Shown piece by piece: positions 34,901-48,700 of a DNA stretch of 64,000 nt (position 1 is its first letter; each line of letters starts with the position of its first letter). The notes beneath the pieces were generated by a model. It ran no database searches, was not told the DNA's origin, and worked only from the letters and a program-made list of their open reading frames with translations. The position numbers and the translations under genes were made by a program. Source of the stretch: Colletes latitarsis (lineage: Eukaryota > Arthropoda > Insecta > Hymenoptera > Colletidae); the NCBI RefSeq assembly GCF_051014445.1, contig NC_135141.1:24947422-25011421 (forward strand). Direction: 5' to 3'.

Positions 34901-36928
34901 GGACGGACCGATTACAAAGCGATCGCGTTACTTTTTAAAATCGAGACGAGTTCAAAGTTTGGAGAAAAGAGAGGAGGGTGCTTTAAAAGACGATAATAGG
35001 ATCCAGCCGAGTAATGGGTTCGAATAAGCTTAATGGACCCGTTTTTATGCTCGTCGCTGTAACGGGAGTACCTCTGGATTTACGAAAACAGATGAAAGTA
35101 CGTCCGAGAAAATGAGTTTAAATTAATCGCCAAGCTTTCGTCCACCTGGTTTTTTCAATGTCGGAATCAACCTTCACGCCGCGTTGCTAAATTCCCTGCT
35201 CCAGATTCCCGTCTGTTTACCGTTGTTACTTTCTCAGATTAGAGGCGCCGGTTTCATGTAAATTTGTTCTAATTACGCGGGAAGGGAACCACCGCAGTTA
35301 TTACTCCTCAATGATGTTACTTGTCGATCCATTATTCATTGGAACGAGGCTATATTTGTTATTTTGATTCGAGACTTCACGCGGAGTTTCGTTCATTTGA
35401 ATACTCGCGAAAGGCCAGTCCGAGAGATTCCCTTCCATTTTAATGGCACGTTTCTCAGTTTCGAGAAACTGATTCCTCGCGACGCTTGACCGTGCCCAGC
35501 GGAATACACATTGTATCGAGAGTTCTGCGTGTTTGCGAATCGGCATTGACTTTCATAAGCATCGTGAAACTTGAACGAGCCATACCGACGATTCCCTGAA
35601 CAATAATCGGCTATGCGAATGATATTCCGTCCGAGTCTAGAACAATGCACGATCGAATGCTCGCGAAGAGACGATTCGACTCGAAATTGCACCGATAAAT
35701 TTATCGAATGCGACGTAGAACAGTTTGTCCAACGCGCCGGGAGGGAATCGAGGCGCGCGAGACCGGTGTTTTGAAACGGGCCGCGATAAAATTGAGTACT
35801 TTTCCCAGAAGAACGATTCGACCGATCGAAAAATCAACAGGCGCTCTCTCTGCTCGATTAAACGCACTGCAAAATAATTGGTGAATAGCGAGTAGCGCTT
35901 CAACCTTCGTTCGATCACCGATATTCCAACGAAACGCAATATTTTCCCGTTGTTCCCAGCAGGTGAATGTTCTTTCACGGTAAATATATCACGTTCGAAC
36001 TCGCTTCCGCACACTGTGCAGGATTTGGCTTCGATTTCGTTTATTTGCATAGCCGGTTAGCAAAATGATAGTTTCCGTCTTGGCGAACAAAAACGATCTA
36101 TTTCGCCGGAGATTTATTACCACTCTTGGTTTCGATGAATAACAGGCTTCCTAGAATTTAAACATTGATGTTAAACTACATTTCTGAATATTCGGAGTCC
36201 CAGTAACTCGAACGTCGATCTTTATTTCGAATTAATCAAATCTCGTGTGCCACGGTCAGTACGAGCATCGTATTTTCTCATAAAAGTTGCTTTTTCCCCC
36301 AAGAGAGATTCGCTCCGTTCAAAATGAAAATTGCTGTTCCGGAACACTGCTATTCGTTTTGATGGCAGTCCGAAGCTAATAAAACGGTGAAATTTCCTTA
36401 AATATTTTACGTGTATCGGAAAAAACTACGTCGAAACGTTGATGTATTCAAATTGTAATGCATACGTCGAGTAATGTAAGAAGAGCAGTGAAGAAGCTGC
36501 AAAGTTTGCGAAGCGCTCACGATGAAAGATCGTATCGAAGTTTGAATTTGAAAATACCTTTGACGCGATCCGAATCGCTGATTTAACTTTCAACGGATCT
36601 TCGGCGCATAATTCGTGCGAAATGTGCGAGCAACTTGGGTAATATTTCATAGTCACTTCGCCGGTTCCGAATATGTAAACTGTTCTTTCTTGTTCGACCC
36701 GTAAGTTTATGTCCTGCGAAAGTTAACACATTACCAACCGATCGAAAAGATTTACGTTTTCGCGTCGAACATGGATAAAACGAAATATTCACTGAAATGA
36801 AATATCGTTTTCGCATTATTGATTCCCATACTGTACAAATTATAGAATATTAAATCCCGGGCAATGTTTGCAATTCGCGAAAACTGAACGGCTGGCCAAG
36901 TATAATACCGATAATTACCAATATTATA
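22934..36928. other. Long stretch without a supported gene
   Basis: CpG-rich, mostly non-repetitive sequence. Open frames of 60-100 codons occur on both strands, often overlapping in several frames (for example 29.7-30.1 kb), as expected by chance in this composition, and none shows a recognisable domain. It may contain undetected upstream exons of the membrane-protein gene. One segment to note is a minus-strand open block near 29360-29520 ending in a CAG/GTGAAT donor. Confidence 0.4.
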
Positions 36929-38469
36929 CAGGGTGTTCGGCCACCCCTGGGAAAAATTTTAATGGGGGATTCTGGAGGTCAAAATAAGACGAAAATCAAG
37001 AATACCAATTTGTTGATGAAAGCTTCGTTAAAAAATTATTAACAATTAAATTCAAAAATTTCAAATCGTTCTGGAAAAATTATTTTCGGTTGCAAGAGTC
37101 GATTACAATCATTTTTGGTCATTAGACATAACCCCGAATTCCTACGCACTTTCGAGAAAAAAATTCCTTACCGAAAGTATCAATTCTGGCCAGAAATGTT
37201 ACCCCGAAATTTCGTACGAATCTTTAAAACGTCATAACTCCTGAACGGATTGCACGATTTTAATGTGTAAAAAAGCAAACTACGCGTATTTTGCTGGAGA
37301 ATATGTACAAATCGCAAAAATATTCGAAAAGATGGTCCTTGACCCCCTAAAATGAGAAAAACCCCATAAAAATGGTTCAATTTTCAAACAGCCATAACTC
37401 CTACAATTGTGAATATATTTCAATGAAACTTTTTCCTGAAGTTGAGCTCATGAGTACCTGCAAAAAAGTATTAGACAACTTTTCTGTAGGGCGTCAAACA
37501 AAATGACTAAATAGAAAAAATGAATTTTTATGAAAAATCGACAGGGGGTAGGTGCCTAAATTTTTCGACGAAAAAAAAAGATTTCAAATCGTTCTAAAAA
37601 AATTATTGTTAGCTGCGAGGGTCGATTACAACCATTTTTGGTCATTAGACATAACCCCGAAATCCTATCCACTTTCGAAAAAAAAATTCCTTACTGAAAA
37701 TCTAATGTGAGGCCAGAAATACTCCTCGGAAATTTCATGCGAATCTTTAAAACGTCATAACTTCTGAACGGATTGGACGATTTTAATGTTTAAAAAAACA
37801 AACTACGCGTATTTTGGTGTAGAATATGTAGAAATTATAAAAATATTCGAAAAGTTGGTCCTTGACCCCGCAAAATGAGAAAAACCCCAGAAAAATGGTC
37901 CAATTTTCAAACAGCTATAACTCCTACAATTGTGAATATATTTCAATGAAACTTTTTTCTAAAGTAGAGCTCATGGATACCTACAAAAATGTATTAGACA
38001 ACTTTTCTGTAGGACGTCAAACAAAATTATTAAAAATAAAAAACGAATTTTTAAGAAAAATCGACAGGGGGTAGGTGCCTAAATTTTTCGACGAAAATGA
38101 AAAGTTTCAAATCGTTCTAAAAAAATTATTTTCGGTTGTGGGGGTCAATTACAATCATTTTTGGTGAAGAGACGTACCCTCGAAATTCTACTCATTTCTT
38201 AGAAAAAAATTCGAGAAGGTGTGAAATTTTTCGACAAAATTAAAAAATTTCAAATCGTTCTAAAAAAATTATTTTCGGTTGCGGGGGTCAATTACAATAA
38301 TTTTTGGTGAATAGACCTACCCCCGAAATCCTACCCACTTTCTAGAAAAAAATTCAGTACGAGCAGAACTTTAAACGTTAATAACTTTTTAACGAAATCT
38401 CCATCAACAAATTAGTATTCTTGATTTTTGTCTTATTTTGGCCTTTAGAATCTCCCATTAAAATTTTTC
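36929..38469. mobile_element. Largest CAGGGTGTTCGGCCA-family element, copy D, right end truncated
   Basis: The left end is intact (TA then CAGGGTGTTCGGCCACCCC at 36929). The right end stops after CTCCCATTAAAATTTTTC and lacks the terminal CCCAGGGGTGGCCGAAC part. The interior holds two direct copies of the large internal module (about 37185-37545 and 37725-38085), each ending in a characteristic AATCGACAGGGGGTAGGTGC. The second module has a 70-codon open frame similar to the one in copy C, while the first has an in-frame stop. The module duplication explains why this copy (1541 bp) is longer than the others. No transposase was recognised. Confidence 0.85.
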
Positions 38470-41400
38470 AGCGTAAAAGTACGTCTCGCGAATTAATTCG
38501 AATATTCTATTTGAATAATCTACAATAACCACGCGTGTGACATCAGCCTTGGACTTTCCGTACAATTTCCCGTTGAAATTTTGCATCGATTACGCGCTGT
38601 TTACACAGCGAATTATTCAAAATTATGCATTCCGCGTAACCGATTACCGATTAGTGGGCCCGGTTTCCCGTGACGTCGATTAAATTAATTACCTTTCGGC
38701 GGTGTCGCTCCATAGCGAATTTTAAACGCTTTCGTCGATTGCTGTTTTCTCGCATGAAACGTTGCGCGTGTTATCGATACCCCCAAACGTATTTTTAGTT
38801 CCAAAGGTGAGTTTAATTTCTCGTTTGCGGTTGAAGTTGGCAAACTCGACAAAGCACTCGCTAAACTTTTCCGTGTTTCTTCCAGTTATGGACGATGGCC
38901 GGGGCTGCGTGGATTCGAGTAAGTTTGTCGCTTCAATAGTGACAATATTGAGCAAGTAGCCTAACAAATCGCATTAATCAAAGACAAACGCTTCCGTGGA
39001 ACTTTCGGCGATCAATATCTGCCGTAGTTACGGAACGCTTGTCGGGCAATTTCATTTTTCCGTGACCTCTCGCGTTATAATCCGTTTATGCAACGGCCCA
39101 GAGTCGCGAAAGTTCGTAACCGTAATGTAAATGCGATGGAATTCGTTGCTCCCAACGGTGAAAGTTTCCAAAGGGCGCGTAGCTTCGTGGTCGTGATATT
39201 AAAAAAACTGCTTGCCAGAGAATTTATAAAAATTATTACCGTTCGGGGTGAGTTTCAGCAGATGGCGTAAATATCATCGTTGATTGCGAAGTACGCCGAT
39301 GCGCGATAACGCCGTAGGCCAATTAGAACCAGAATTCTTGAATCAGGAAGTTCATTTAATTTTTACTCTACGATCTTAGTTTCTTTGGCTCTTGACCTAC
39401 GGCAGCTCCGTCGCCACGACCATTCCCTTTTCATTGTTTGCCCTCCTTTTTCCGCGTCGTTTGTCGCAGACTCGCTCGTACAATTGCAATTAACAGTCTA
39501 CGGGAGCCCGTCGCCTTAACAACCGTTCTCGAGATTCAACGTCTTTCCACGGAACTAAGAGGAATTAACCTCGAGCGAAATTCGCGTTCATAGGTACACG
39601 CGATCGAGACGATCAAACTGTATGCACGTTAGAGAATAAACAAGCGACGTACACTCGATATCAAGACGAGGTTTTGATGGAACTACGAGCAGATGTTCCT
39701 GGCCCCTCGCGAAGTATTCCCCCTCCGGTGCTTCTGATGTTTTTGTAATATTACTCGCGCCTCTTCGTTTCGCAAAGTCACTCGGCAACATCCGTGCTAG
39801 GTGCTGCGAGTGAAAATTTAGAGTGGAAAGGAGAACGGTCGAACAAACTCCTCCACTTTGCAATTACACGCAGGGCAAAATTGTTTTCTCCGTCGACGCT
39901 CTTAAATTCACCCGTACCGTTCGCGAGTTAATTTCAGCATCGATGGACGTCGATCACGCCGTGAGAGAGTTTTTATATGACAGGGTGAAATAGAGACGGA
40001 ACGAGAGCGAAACGACGATCAATAACGACCCCCAAAATTCGCGAAGTAGCTACTCGACGATAAGAGGGTACGGCTTTTCCTCGTTAATACGGTTCTGATT
40101 TGTCGGATAGGTTCGAACGGATATGGGAACTGGGTTAACGAGAGTATAATACCTGGAAAAAAGGGGTTAGAATATATTCCGGTCGTGAACCGGACGCGGG
40201 TTCGGTTAACGCGTCGAACGTCATCGGATTGGTATTTCCGATTCAATTAATCGGTGATACGTATTTATCACTCGTGAATATTAAACATCCCTCCAGGGGG
40301 TGGGAATATTTTTGAACAAAGGGCGATCGTCGGGCGCGCGGGATAAAATGCGAATCCAACGTAATCGTCCCCCGAAAGTATCCAGCGAATTCGCGAGCGA
40401 ATCGACGTCGTGGAAATCGAGTTCTCGATTTTTCGAATAGGCTCGAAGAAATCTGGAGGTCGGATAATACGAAAGTGCGCCGATTCGGAACAATGAATCG
40501 TAGATATTCGTTCGAATAAATCCATTGGCTCCTATCGCCTTGCACTTGCGATCTCTCGGCCGCGAATACCGATTCATCGCCGACAAATTGGAAAGTCGAG
40601 GATACGTGCTCGATTTTGGAGAGCGTGAAATTAATATCCACGCGTTTTTTGTCCGCGCGCCGACATTTTATTCCGCGCCGTGTTCAAGCGGCGAAAATAA
40701 TTCTGACGAAAATATTAATACGCCCAGCGACAAATCGCCCCATTGTTAGCTCGCACTTTTACCTCCGCCTGATCCATTAATTTTTTATTTTCGTCTCTGT
40801 TTTTTCAATATCACGTTCCCGCGATACGGTCAATATTTGTAGGTTTTTTTTATGGAAAATTTTACAACGTAATGTCGTATTTTTTTGTCGGGGCGATTTA
40901 ATAGTTCTCCAGAAAGTTTGACGAGCTATCAAATAGGATGGCTGTCGAAGCAATATCTAAAAACAAATTTCTTTTCCTCCAGCAAACACCATGTTCGAGA
41001 TTTCGAAATTACCTCGGTTATGTTATACGAAGGATTATACTCCTATTGGAATATACATGAATTTCGCTTTTATTCATTGGTCATATTAATTAATGCATAA
41101 TTCAGGTGCGTATAATTTTGCAAACGAGCAAACAGTGGTGGGCAGAGAGCAGGTTTCACGCTTTAAATTTGCGTATAACGAGTACCATTTATCGGTGCAA
41201 TTAATGAAACGTATATCGTTCCCCGAGATCGAAAAACAGATCGTTTCGTTTGTAACGATCTATTATACTTCATACTTTATTATATTTTCTTTTGTTGGAT
41301 TTATAGTGGTGAAATTACAAACTAAAGTAACATTAATTTGGATAATTGTCGCGAAACAAATTCACAGAATCAGATTATTAGCAAAACTCCTCTAGCCATG

Positions 41401-42722
41401 TTATAATGCATTTCAGTCTATTACATTTATTCTACATTAAATTCGTTACACGTGGATTATGTATATAGATCATACATTGTTGCTCTAGGGCAGTGCCCCA
41501 TGGGGGAATTAAATCAACAAAGTACGCATACGTGGGTAAACCATACTATACAAGGTGCTAATATATGATAAGATAAAGCTTTGCCGTGCCTGTTTCGCTT
41601 GTCAATATTCTGACAACATTTTAGCATTACTTAAAAATATAAGCTCCAAGAATCCTGTATCAACCTATAAATGATGAAAACAATAGTAAAACGGGGACAA
41701 AGATAAAAAGAATAGAAGTAACCGCAGAAAGGCGAGAAATGTGTCGGGAAGGAATATAAACGTAACAGGTAAAGTTAGGCTTAATAACAGTTAAACTTTT
41801 CCTCGCCATTACGCCATCCAAGGATAAAGACGGTGTAATAAAGGTGTGCAGCGCAATAAAGAAAGAGATAAACTGCCGCGCGAGATTGTTCTCGAAGACA
41901 GGGATTTTTTATCCCGGGTCAAGACTGCGTTAATTAATCGATATCAGCGTAAGAGCCGGACGTGAAACGGAACGGTGGTAAATCACCGCGTAAAGTATAT
42001 CATACGGAAGACGGATGGCGCCATTTCCGGCGCTTCCTCTTCGTCCTCCGACGCGTTTCTCCTTCGAATTACTTTAATTCTATATACTCCGGAGCAACTT
42101 TTCACGATCACCTCGACTCTGACAACCTTTTCATCGACGCGTTTCCCCGATCGATTGCCACGACGACACGATATCGCGCTTCCATCGCGACGAGGACCCG
42201 CGCGAGTCACAAATTTCATTTCCGCGTGTCTAGCAGCCCCTGGAAAAAGGAAATCGAACCGGACACGGAAGCGAAACGGTACAGAACTGGGAGGACGGAA
42301 TCAACGCGGCGCGAACAGCAACGTTGGCTCTCATTTATCTGCCGTCCCTTTCATATTCGTCCCTCTTCTTCTCGAGGAAGAGTTCCTGGCCGATTCTGTT
42401 GTATCGTGCTTGGTCATCGGTCCGCGTCTCGCGACTTCCGGTCTTCTCTTCGGCCCTCCCTTCAATGGCCCCCGACTGTCCGTGCTCTAAGTTTCCGCGA
42501 CTTTGATCGCGCGCCTTCCTGCGTTCGACAGATAGCCCTTATCGCCGAGGCACGTTTACCTCGAGACCTGAAAGTTCTCCGGAATACAAATTGAAGATAA
42601 CGCGTCTCTTCTTCCATCTTGCTCAACCGAGAGTGCGCGGGGAATAGCTTATCGGGAAATCAAGGAAACTGGCACAATAGTGCTCGGATTATCCGGCACC
42701 CGGTTATTCGAATAATTATAAT
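38470..42722. other. Stretch without a supported gene
   Basis: CpG-rich to about 40.8 kb, more AT-rich from about 40.8 to 41.9 kb, then GC-rich again. Several ORFs over 100 codons at 41.96-42.6 kb overlap in two plus frames and one minus frame and show no domain, so they were not called. No RNA gene or repeat was recognised. Confidence 0.35.
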
Positions 42723-43378
42723 AGAAGGTGGACAAATTTTTTGGCGAAATTAAAAAATTTCAAATCATTTTGAAAAAATTATTTTTAATTGCAGGGGCCA
42801 ATTACAATCATTTTTGGTGAATAGACATACCCTCGAAATTCTACTCACTTACGAGAAAAAAATTCATTACCGAAAATGTCATGTCTGACCATACCGTTGA
42901 CATGTTTCCCCTGAAATTTCCTGCGTATGTTTAAAACATCATAACTTCTGAACGGATTGGACGATTTTAATGTTTCAAAATTCAAACGACGCGTATTTTA
43001 GTGAAGAATATGTAGGAATTCTAAAAATATTGGAAAAGTTGTTCCTTAATCCCGTAAAGTAACAAAACCCCATAAAAATTGACAGTGGTAGATGCCTAAA
43101 TGTTTCGACGAAATTGAAAAGTTTCAAATCGTTCTAAAAAAATTATTTTTAGTTGCAAGGGTCGATTACAATCATTTTTAGTGAATAAACATACCCCCGA
43201 AATCCTACGCACTTTCGAGAAAAAAATTCTATACCGCATATATAATGTCTGGCCAGAGATCTGCGATTATATTCCTCGTTTATATCACTTCATATGTAGA
43301 TATAGTCCAATTATCCGGCATATGAAATTTGAATGGGAGATTTTAGAGGCCAAAACGAGACGAAAATCAAGAGTACTT
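42723..43378. mobile_element. Rearranged CAGGGTGTTCGGCCA-family fragment, copy E
   Basis: The fragment begins inside the family body (GAAGGTGGACAAATTTTTTG) without a terminal repeat and passes through parts of the internal module (AACTTCTGAACGGATTGGAC). It ends with a left-end module (TGGGAGATTTTAGAGGCC) that is in the orientation normally found at the left, not the right. It is therefore truncated and rearranged. Similar short ATTATCCGGCA sequences lie just outside it on the left (near 42687) and within its right part (near 43311). Confidence 0.7.
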
Positions 43379-45159
43379 CTCTGAAAATTTCTACATCCAC
43401 GCAGTTGGTACAGATTATGCTTCTAAATATGTTGAGGTTCGCGTGTGTTTTCGCGGCGTGCATTTATCGTGGCGAAATGTTACTCGGAAGGGCGCAACGC
43501 CGTTGGCAATTTTCCGTCGCGAACGAACGGCGGTTTCGCCGCAAGTTGGAGGCTAAAAAGAGAATCTAGACCCGTGGAAATAGAAGACTGTTACCGGTAG
43601 CCTCGTTAGTCCCACTCACGATGGCCGTCGAAATAGGGGTTGTAAGCTGTCCTCCCTTCTCCCGTATTTGCGACGAGTATCTCCGCCTTTCCTCACCTTG
43701 CAGCCTCCCCCCGAATATATATTTCACTCGTTCCCGTAAAACTCGGTCGAACGGCGAGACGTTGGCACCGTTTTAATAGAGGAACACATTTCCAAGAAGA
43801 GGAACGCTCCCGGTAGAAATGCAGACGTCGCGCGTCGTCTCCATTCTTTCCCGTCGCGGGCTCATTCCTCTTTTATGGTTACGAATGGTCGGAAAGTAGA
43901 CCACGGAGAGATCCCGGTGGATGTTTAGACTTGCATGATTTCTTGAGCGGCACACATAGCGGGTTCGTAAACCATCTACATACGAATATCTGCTTATGGT
44001 GCACTTACCGTGGAGACAGGCGCTTCGAACAGCCACGCGCGCGAAATTGGTTTTAGTTTCCGGTCTCTAAGCCTCCCGAGATGGCGGCGGCACAGCTGCG
44101 CCCGCGAATTAATTAAAATTTATTTCAATCGACTCGGGGCTTCGTTTACGTCCCGCCCTCGGCAACAGGGAGGGAACAGTCGATTCGTTTAAATTTGAAA
44201 TTTAACTCGCGTCAGCGTCACCGTCGGTGGCTTTTCGGTACGAACTTTCTCGTCCACGGATGACCTGAAATTCCGGCGCGCGCCCCGACGCCGGGACGCT
44301 ATGACATTCTTGTTGAAGGTTTCCCTTCTGCCGCGAGAACGTCGTCCCCTTGTTATGAAATATGTAAGAAAGCAAATGAATTCTCCGCTCCAGATACACG
44401 TCGGATCCTGGTGAATTACTTCGTACAGAATTTCCGAGTTCCTTCCTGCATTTTTTAGCGGCGACCGCTTTGGCTCGTTCAATCTTCGCGACGATGACGG
44501 ACTGGACGACTCGTTCCACCGCGAGCTTCCGCAATTCGGTCCCGGCAAAACCATTTGATCGCGAACGCCGGACAGTGGAACCTCCGTGTTTTCCACGACG
44601 GAGGGAAAAAGAAAATAACGCGGTCGTTAGTACAGTTTTTCCGGGTGTTTCGAATCGCACGGACCTCGACGAACGAGGCCGTCGAACGCGATCCTTTCAT
44701 TATAGGATTCATTAAAGTCGTACAAATTTTTTACAGTCTTATTTTATGAAGATAATTCTTCTGCTCGTAGAAATTTCACACTTATTTCGATTAAAAAGAA
44801 AGCCGAAAAGCGTAGTTCACTTTATCATTGTTTTACATATTTAAATTGGATGTTTAATTCATGGACACCCGAACTGGCTAATTTTATGGCTGTATTTGTA
44901 AAGTAATATAGAACACCGATTTTTTAAAAATCAAATCAGATGCGATTATTATCTCTGCTTTAATTATAAATTGTAATCTATTATGGATTTCATAGAATGC
45001 ATTTAACGTGCGTGGAGTAATACAATCGATCTATGATCTACTGGACTATAGGCACGACATCCAATCTATCCAGTGCCATTTCTAGATATTCCATTACAAT
45101 ATCAACTAATATCGGGCAAAGAGGATTAAATGGAATTATAATTCCACACATATAGTTTA
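43379..45159. other. Stretch without a supported gene
   Basis: GC-rich from 43.4 to 44.7 kb, then AT-rich from 44.75 to 45.15 kb. Overlapping ORFs on both strands near 44.2-44.7 kb have random-looking composition. No feature is supported. Confidence 0.3.
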
Positions 45160-45701
45160 ATGCATAACTACCCCCGTCGTAATCAGTTTAACACCAATCC
45201 AACGAGGATTTCTAAGACCACCGAAATAAAAGAAGTATTGGAAATCACCAGTGTGGATTCTAATCCTTCAATTATTTACGATCTCCTGCACCCTGTACCG
45301 AGTCTGGATCAGATTTTAAAGCCTTCGGTGTTCCTTGGATCCCCATCACACGTTCCATTTTACGCGAGCTTCGATTCTTTTTTAGCTTTTTTAGAACCCC
45401 CCTTAAACGGCTCGATGAGATTATTCGCGCATCCCCTAACCCCAAAACATCCCCTCGTCGGTCTCCCCTGCGTTGTTCGGAATCCAGTTTTACTGCGGAT
45501 GAATACTGGGAAACTTCTCGTCGATCGTATCGCGTACTCGCGATTCCATCTAACCAAATAGCTCACGAGATTAGAAACGCGAAAATTGTGATGTATTCCG
45601 AGGTTGTCTCGACATCTCAGTGCGGAGGGAAAATGTCGCATACAGAGTGGAGCATTAAATATACGAGCCACGACTCTTCTATCTTTAAAGCTAGAAATTA
45701 A
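45160..45701 (+). other. Two overlapping long open frames, possible decayed coding or retroelement remnant
   Basis: Two plus-strand frames are open at once: one of 133 codons from an ATG at 45160 (MHNYPRRNQFNTNPTRISKT...), and a second of 145 codons without an ATG start, open from 45264 to a stop at 45699. The second contains protein-like runs such as SSFTADEYWETSRRSYRVL. I recognise neither. Neither has convincing splice sites, and the sequence could equally be a chance open stretch next to an AT-rich block. Confidence 0.2.
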
Positions 45702-48700
45702 CTTTTGAAGCAGAAGTCTTAGACAACCGAAATATTCTCCTCTGTCGTACTCGTAGCGAGGTCAACGGTCGCGTTCCGCCCATCTTGCCACCGTGCTTCC
45801 ATCGCGAAGTTATTAAACGGAAAATTATTTAACGTCGCGTCGAAACGGTACGCGTTCAAAACTTCGAAAGATGTTAGATTTTCACGAACATGGCAAGAGG
45901 GGTGGAAAGTTCCCTTATCCCGAGAACGTCCGGGAGACTTAGGATCGAAATTCGAGGATCTTTCGTGATTCCAAAAGGGTCCTGTCTTAATTACGTTCCA
46001 TCATTATTCCTTCTCGCCTGTGTTTAGCGAACATTCCATTGTAATCTGATCCTGAAACTCGGATTTCACGAGTCCGTGATATCGCGTTGCAGTGTTTTAT
46101 TTATCTCCCGGTGTACTATTGTTTTACACGTAAAACGGCTGGATTTGAATCCACGCCGGGCCTCCCGAAATGACATTTGAATTGTAGATGAATGGGTAAG
46201 GTTCCGCGAAAAGTTAAAATTTACAGAGCGACGCGACGCATTTTCAGCGCAGTCTAATTTTCAGGGCAAAAAAGGTAAATTCGCGACAAATTGCAAAAAT
46301 TATGGACAATCAACGACGCGACTGGGAAATCGCTAACAAAGAGAAACGCGCGTTGTTTACGCGGACGCTTATCGACAGAAATGCCCGCTAATTAAAGAAC
46401 TCCATTCATATTTCTACGCGCGAATCGTCGTGTTATCCGCGTGTTTTCAGTCCCTGCGAAAAGTACGATCATTTTTACGTCGATGAATATTCACAACCGC
46501 TCGCGCATTCCGCGGAACATAACAAGAATTAACGTTCCATCGCCGTAAGCGCACGACAGAAATTAGATAAAGTCAAACTGTCGCGTCGCTACAGAAACTC
46601 ATAACGAATTCGATAACCTTCCGCTGTCAGTTACCCTGTCAAATATCGTTTTACGATAAAGAACAAGGAAGCTGGGAGGAGGAATCAGTGTCTTCGATTC
46701 GTTCGTCGACAGATTGTCCAAGAAAGTGAAACGAAAGTCAAAGAACTTGGGTAATAAAAAGTTTGAGGGTCTTGGAAACGAGACGATTCTCACACAAATA
46801 GAAAGATGTTTGTCGGGCCAATGAAATTTTAAACGACGTATTGGAAGTTTTCTTTGGAGATCGTAGACAAATCGATAGCATCTTTGAACTTTCTACATCG
46901 ATTCATCTTTATTAAGGAGTCTTTCTACTCCGTGGGATTTAAAAAATCGAATTTCTTTTTCTGCGTTTTCTTTTAGTATGTGGTCTCGAAAATATATTTA
47001 CCAAATATTGAATTGAAATTCGCAAAACTAACGAAGTTATAGCCTGCTAAAATGTACCAGGTATAACAACTGGACGTGAAACTTTAAAGCTGTTTTTCTC
47101 GAAATTACATTTTTTGGCACTGCGTAGACGATAGATATTATGCGTTGCAAAAATTCGTAAATATAGTTAAATATATCCACAAAACCCGGAGTTAATCGCT
47201 CTTTAATAGCCCGCAAAAAGAAATCATAAAGAAACATGTATTTTTCTTGCCTGCAAAGTAGTAATGGCCCCTTAAGTCTCGTTAATTTTTGCGCGCCACA
47301 GTTTCAAGAGAAACGCAATTTTTCACAGTCTAAATTACGAAAGTAAGCATTCTCTCTACGAGTAAATAGGAGAATATTTGAGGCCCTTCGTCTGGAGTTT
47401 ATGTTAGACGAATGTTGCGTCTAAGTTTCACGAACGTTTCAGTTTGCATCTTCGGGGGCTAAGAGGCTCTGATATCGAGAATAATTTGGGACTTCTCGTC
47501 CGGTGTCTTCGCTAGTTAATTATCGAGATAAATAAATAATCCTTATATTCCACGGTATGTTAAAGCAATTTATCATGGGCGCAAAATTCTCTCCCGTATT
47601 TTGCAACTTTTCTTGCCGACGATTCCAGCAAGATGACACGCTCGAGTGATTTATTCGATACAAGGGTGGATCCCTCGGAAATTCGGCCCACGGCGTAGCA
47701 TCTTTTCTGTTTCACGGGACGGAAACGACGCCTGGGAGTATAGAGAGGACACACTCTGAATTCAGGATTCGAGTTTCGCGTCTCGTTAACCCCGCGAACT
47801 AGACGCGATCAATTCTGGATGGAATTTTGCTCTAACGGAACTCGAGCTCGCTGCGCGAATCCGTTCCGAAACTCGCGGTAAACGAGAAATTAGGCGTTAC
47901 CGTGTACCCTGTCGCGGCGGGAGGCTGGATATTTTATTCGTTAATAATTAAGGTCGCGAGAATCGGTATTCAAACGTTGTTACGACCGCGAAGTGCTTGT
48001 CAATTTCTGGTCACCGCGGACCCGGGTAGAATTAGCCTCGATGTAAATTGGGATTCTGTCTGCGGCCGGTTCGCACAATAATATTCAAACGGCCCTCTTC
48101 TCTGGTCGAGTATCGATTTTGCGCGGCTCGAAAGAACGGGAGCGGTCGAATACGATATAATTGAATCGAAGCAGCGGCGCATATATACGTGGAACACCGT
48201 GCTCCGATGTTCGATAAACTTTTCCACGGATATTTTCGATCGACGGAAAGTACGGCTGTCGGAATGCGTACTTTCGGGGTTTCCGGTGCACTGTTCCGGC
48301 GTGCGATTAAAACACGGCTGTTTTAACAAAAACGAACGCCGCGTTTCCCGGCTGAAAAACGTGCTTTGCTGGATCTATCGCTCGGGATATTGAAAAGTGC
48401 GCAATAGAATTTCTAAAACCTTGAAAGTAAATTCAGAGGACAAGTTTCAAATCTAGCAGAGCTATTTGGCGAACAACGCGCCATAAAAAGTGGTGCACGT
48501 TTCGCGATCGAAGCATGGGAGGATAATTGAATAAATGGTAACCTTTTGGCCAAGGATCTCCAGGTTCGTGGCAGTGCCATCGAGAGAACCTTTCCTCGAT
48601 TAAATACATCAAATTATCGGACCTGGAGACCCACATCCGAGAAACCATAAGTGAAACGTGACGCCTTGCAAGCTCGGCTCGCCTCGTTCCTTTCGTGAAG

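Noticed and set aside
41962..42594. A 210-codon plus-strand ORF with overlapping long ORFs in a second plus frame and on the minus strand
   Set aside because: Simultaneously open frames, arginine/serine-heavy composition and no recognisable domain or splice support point to chance openness in CpG-rich DNA.
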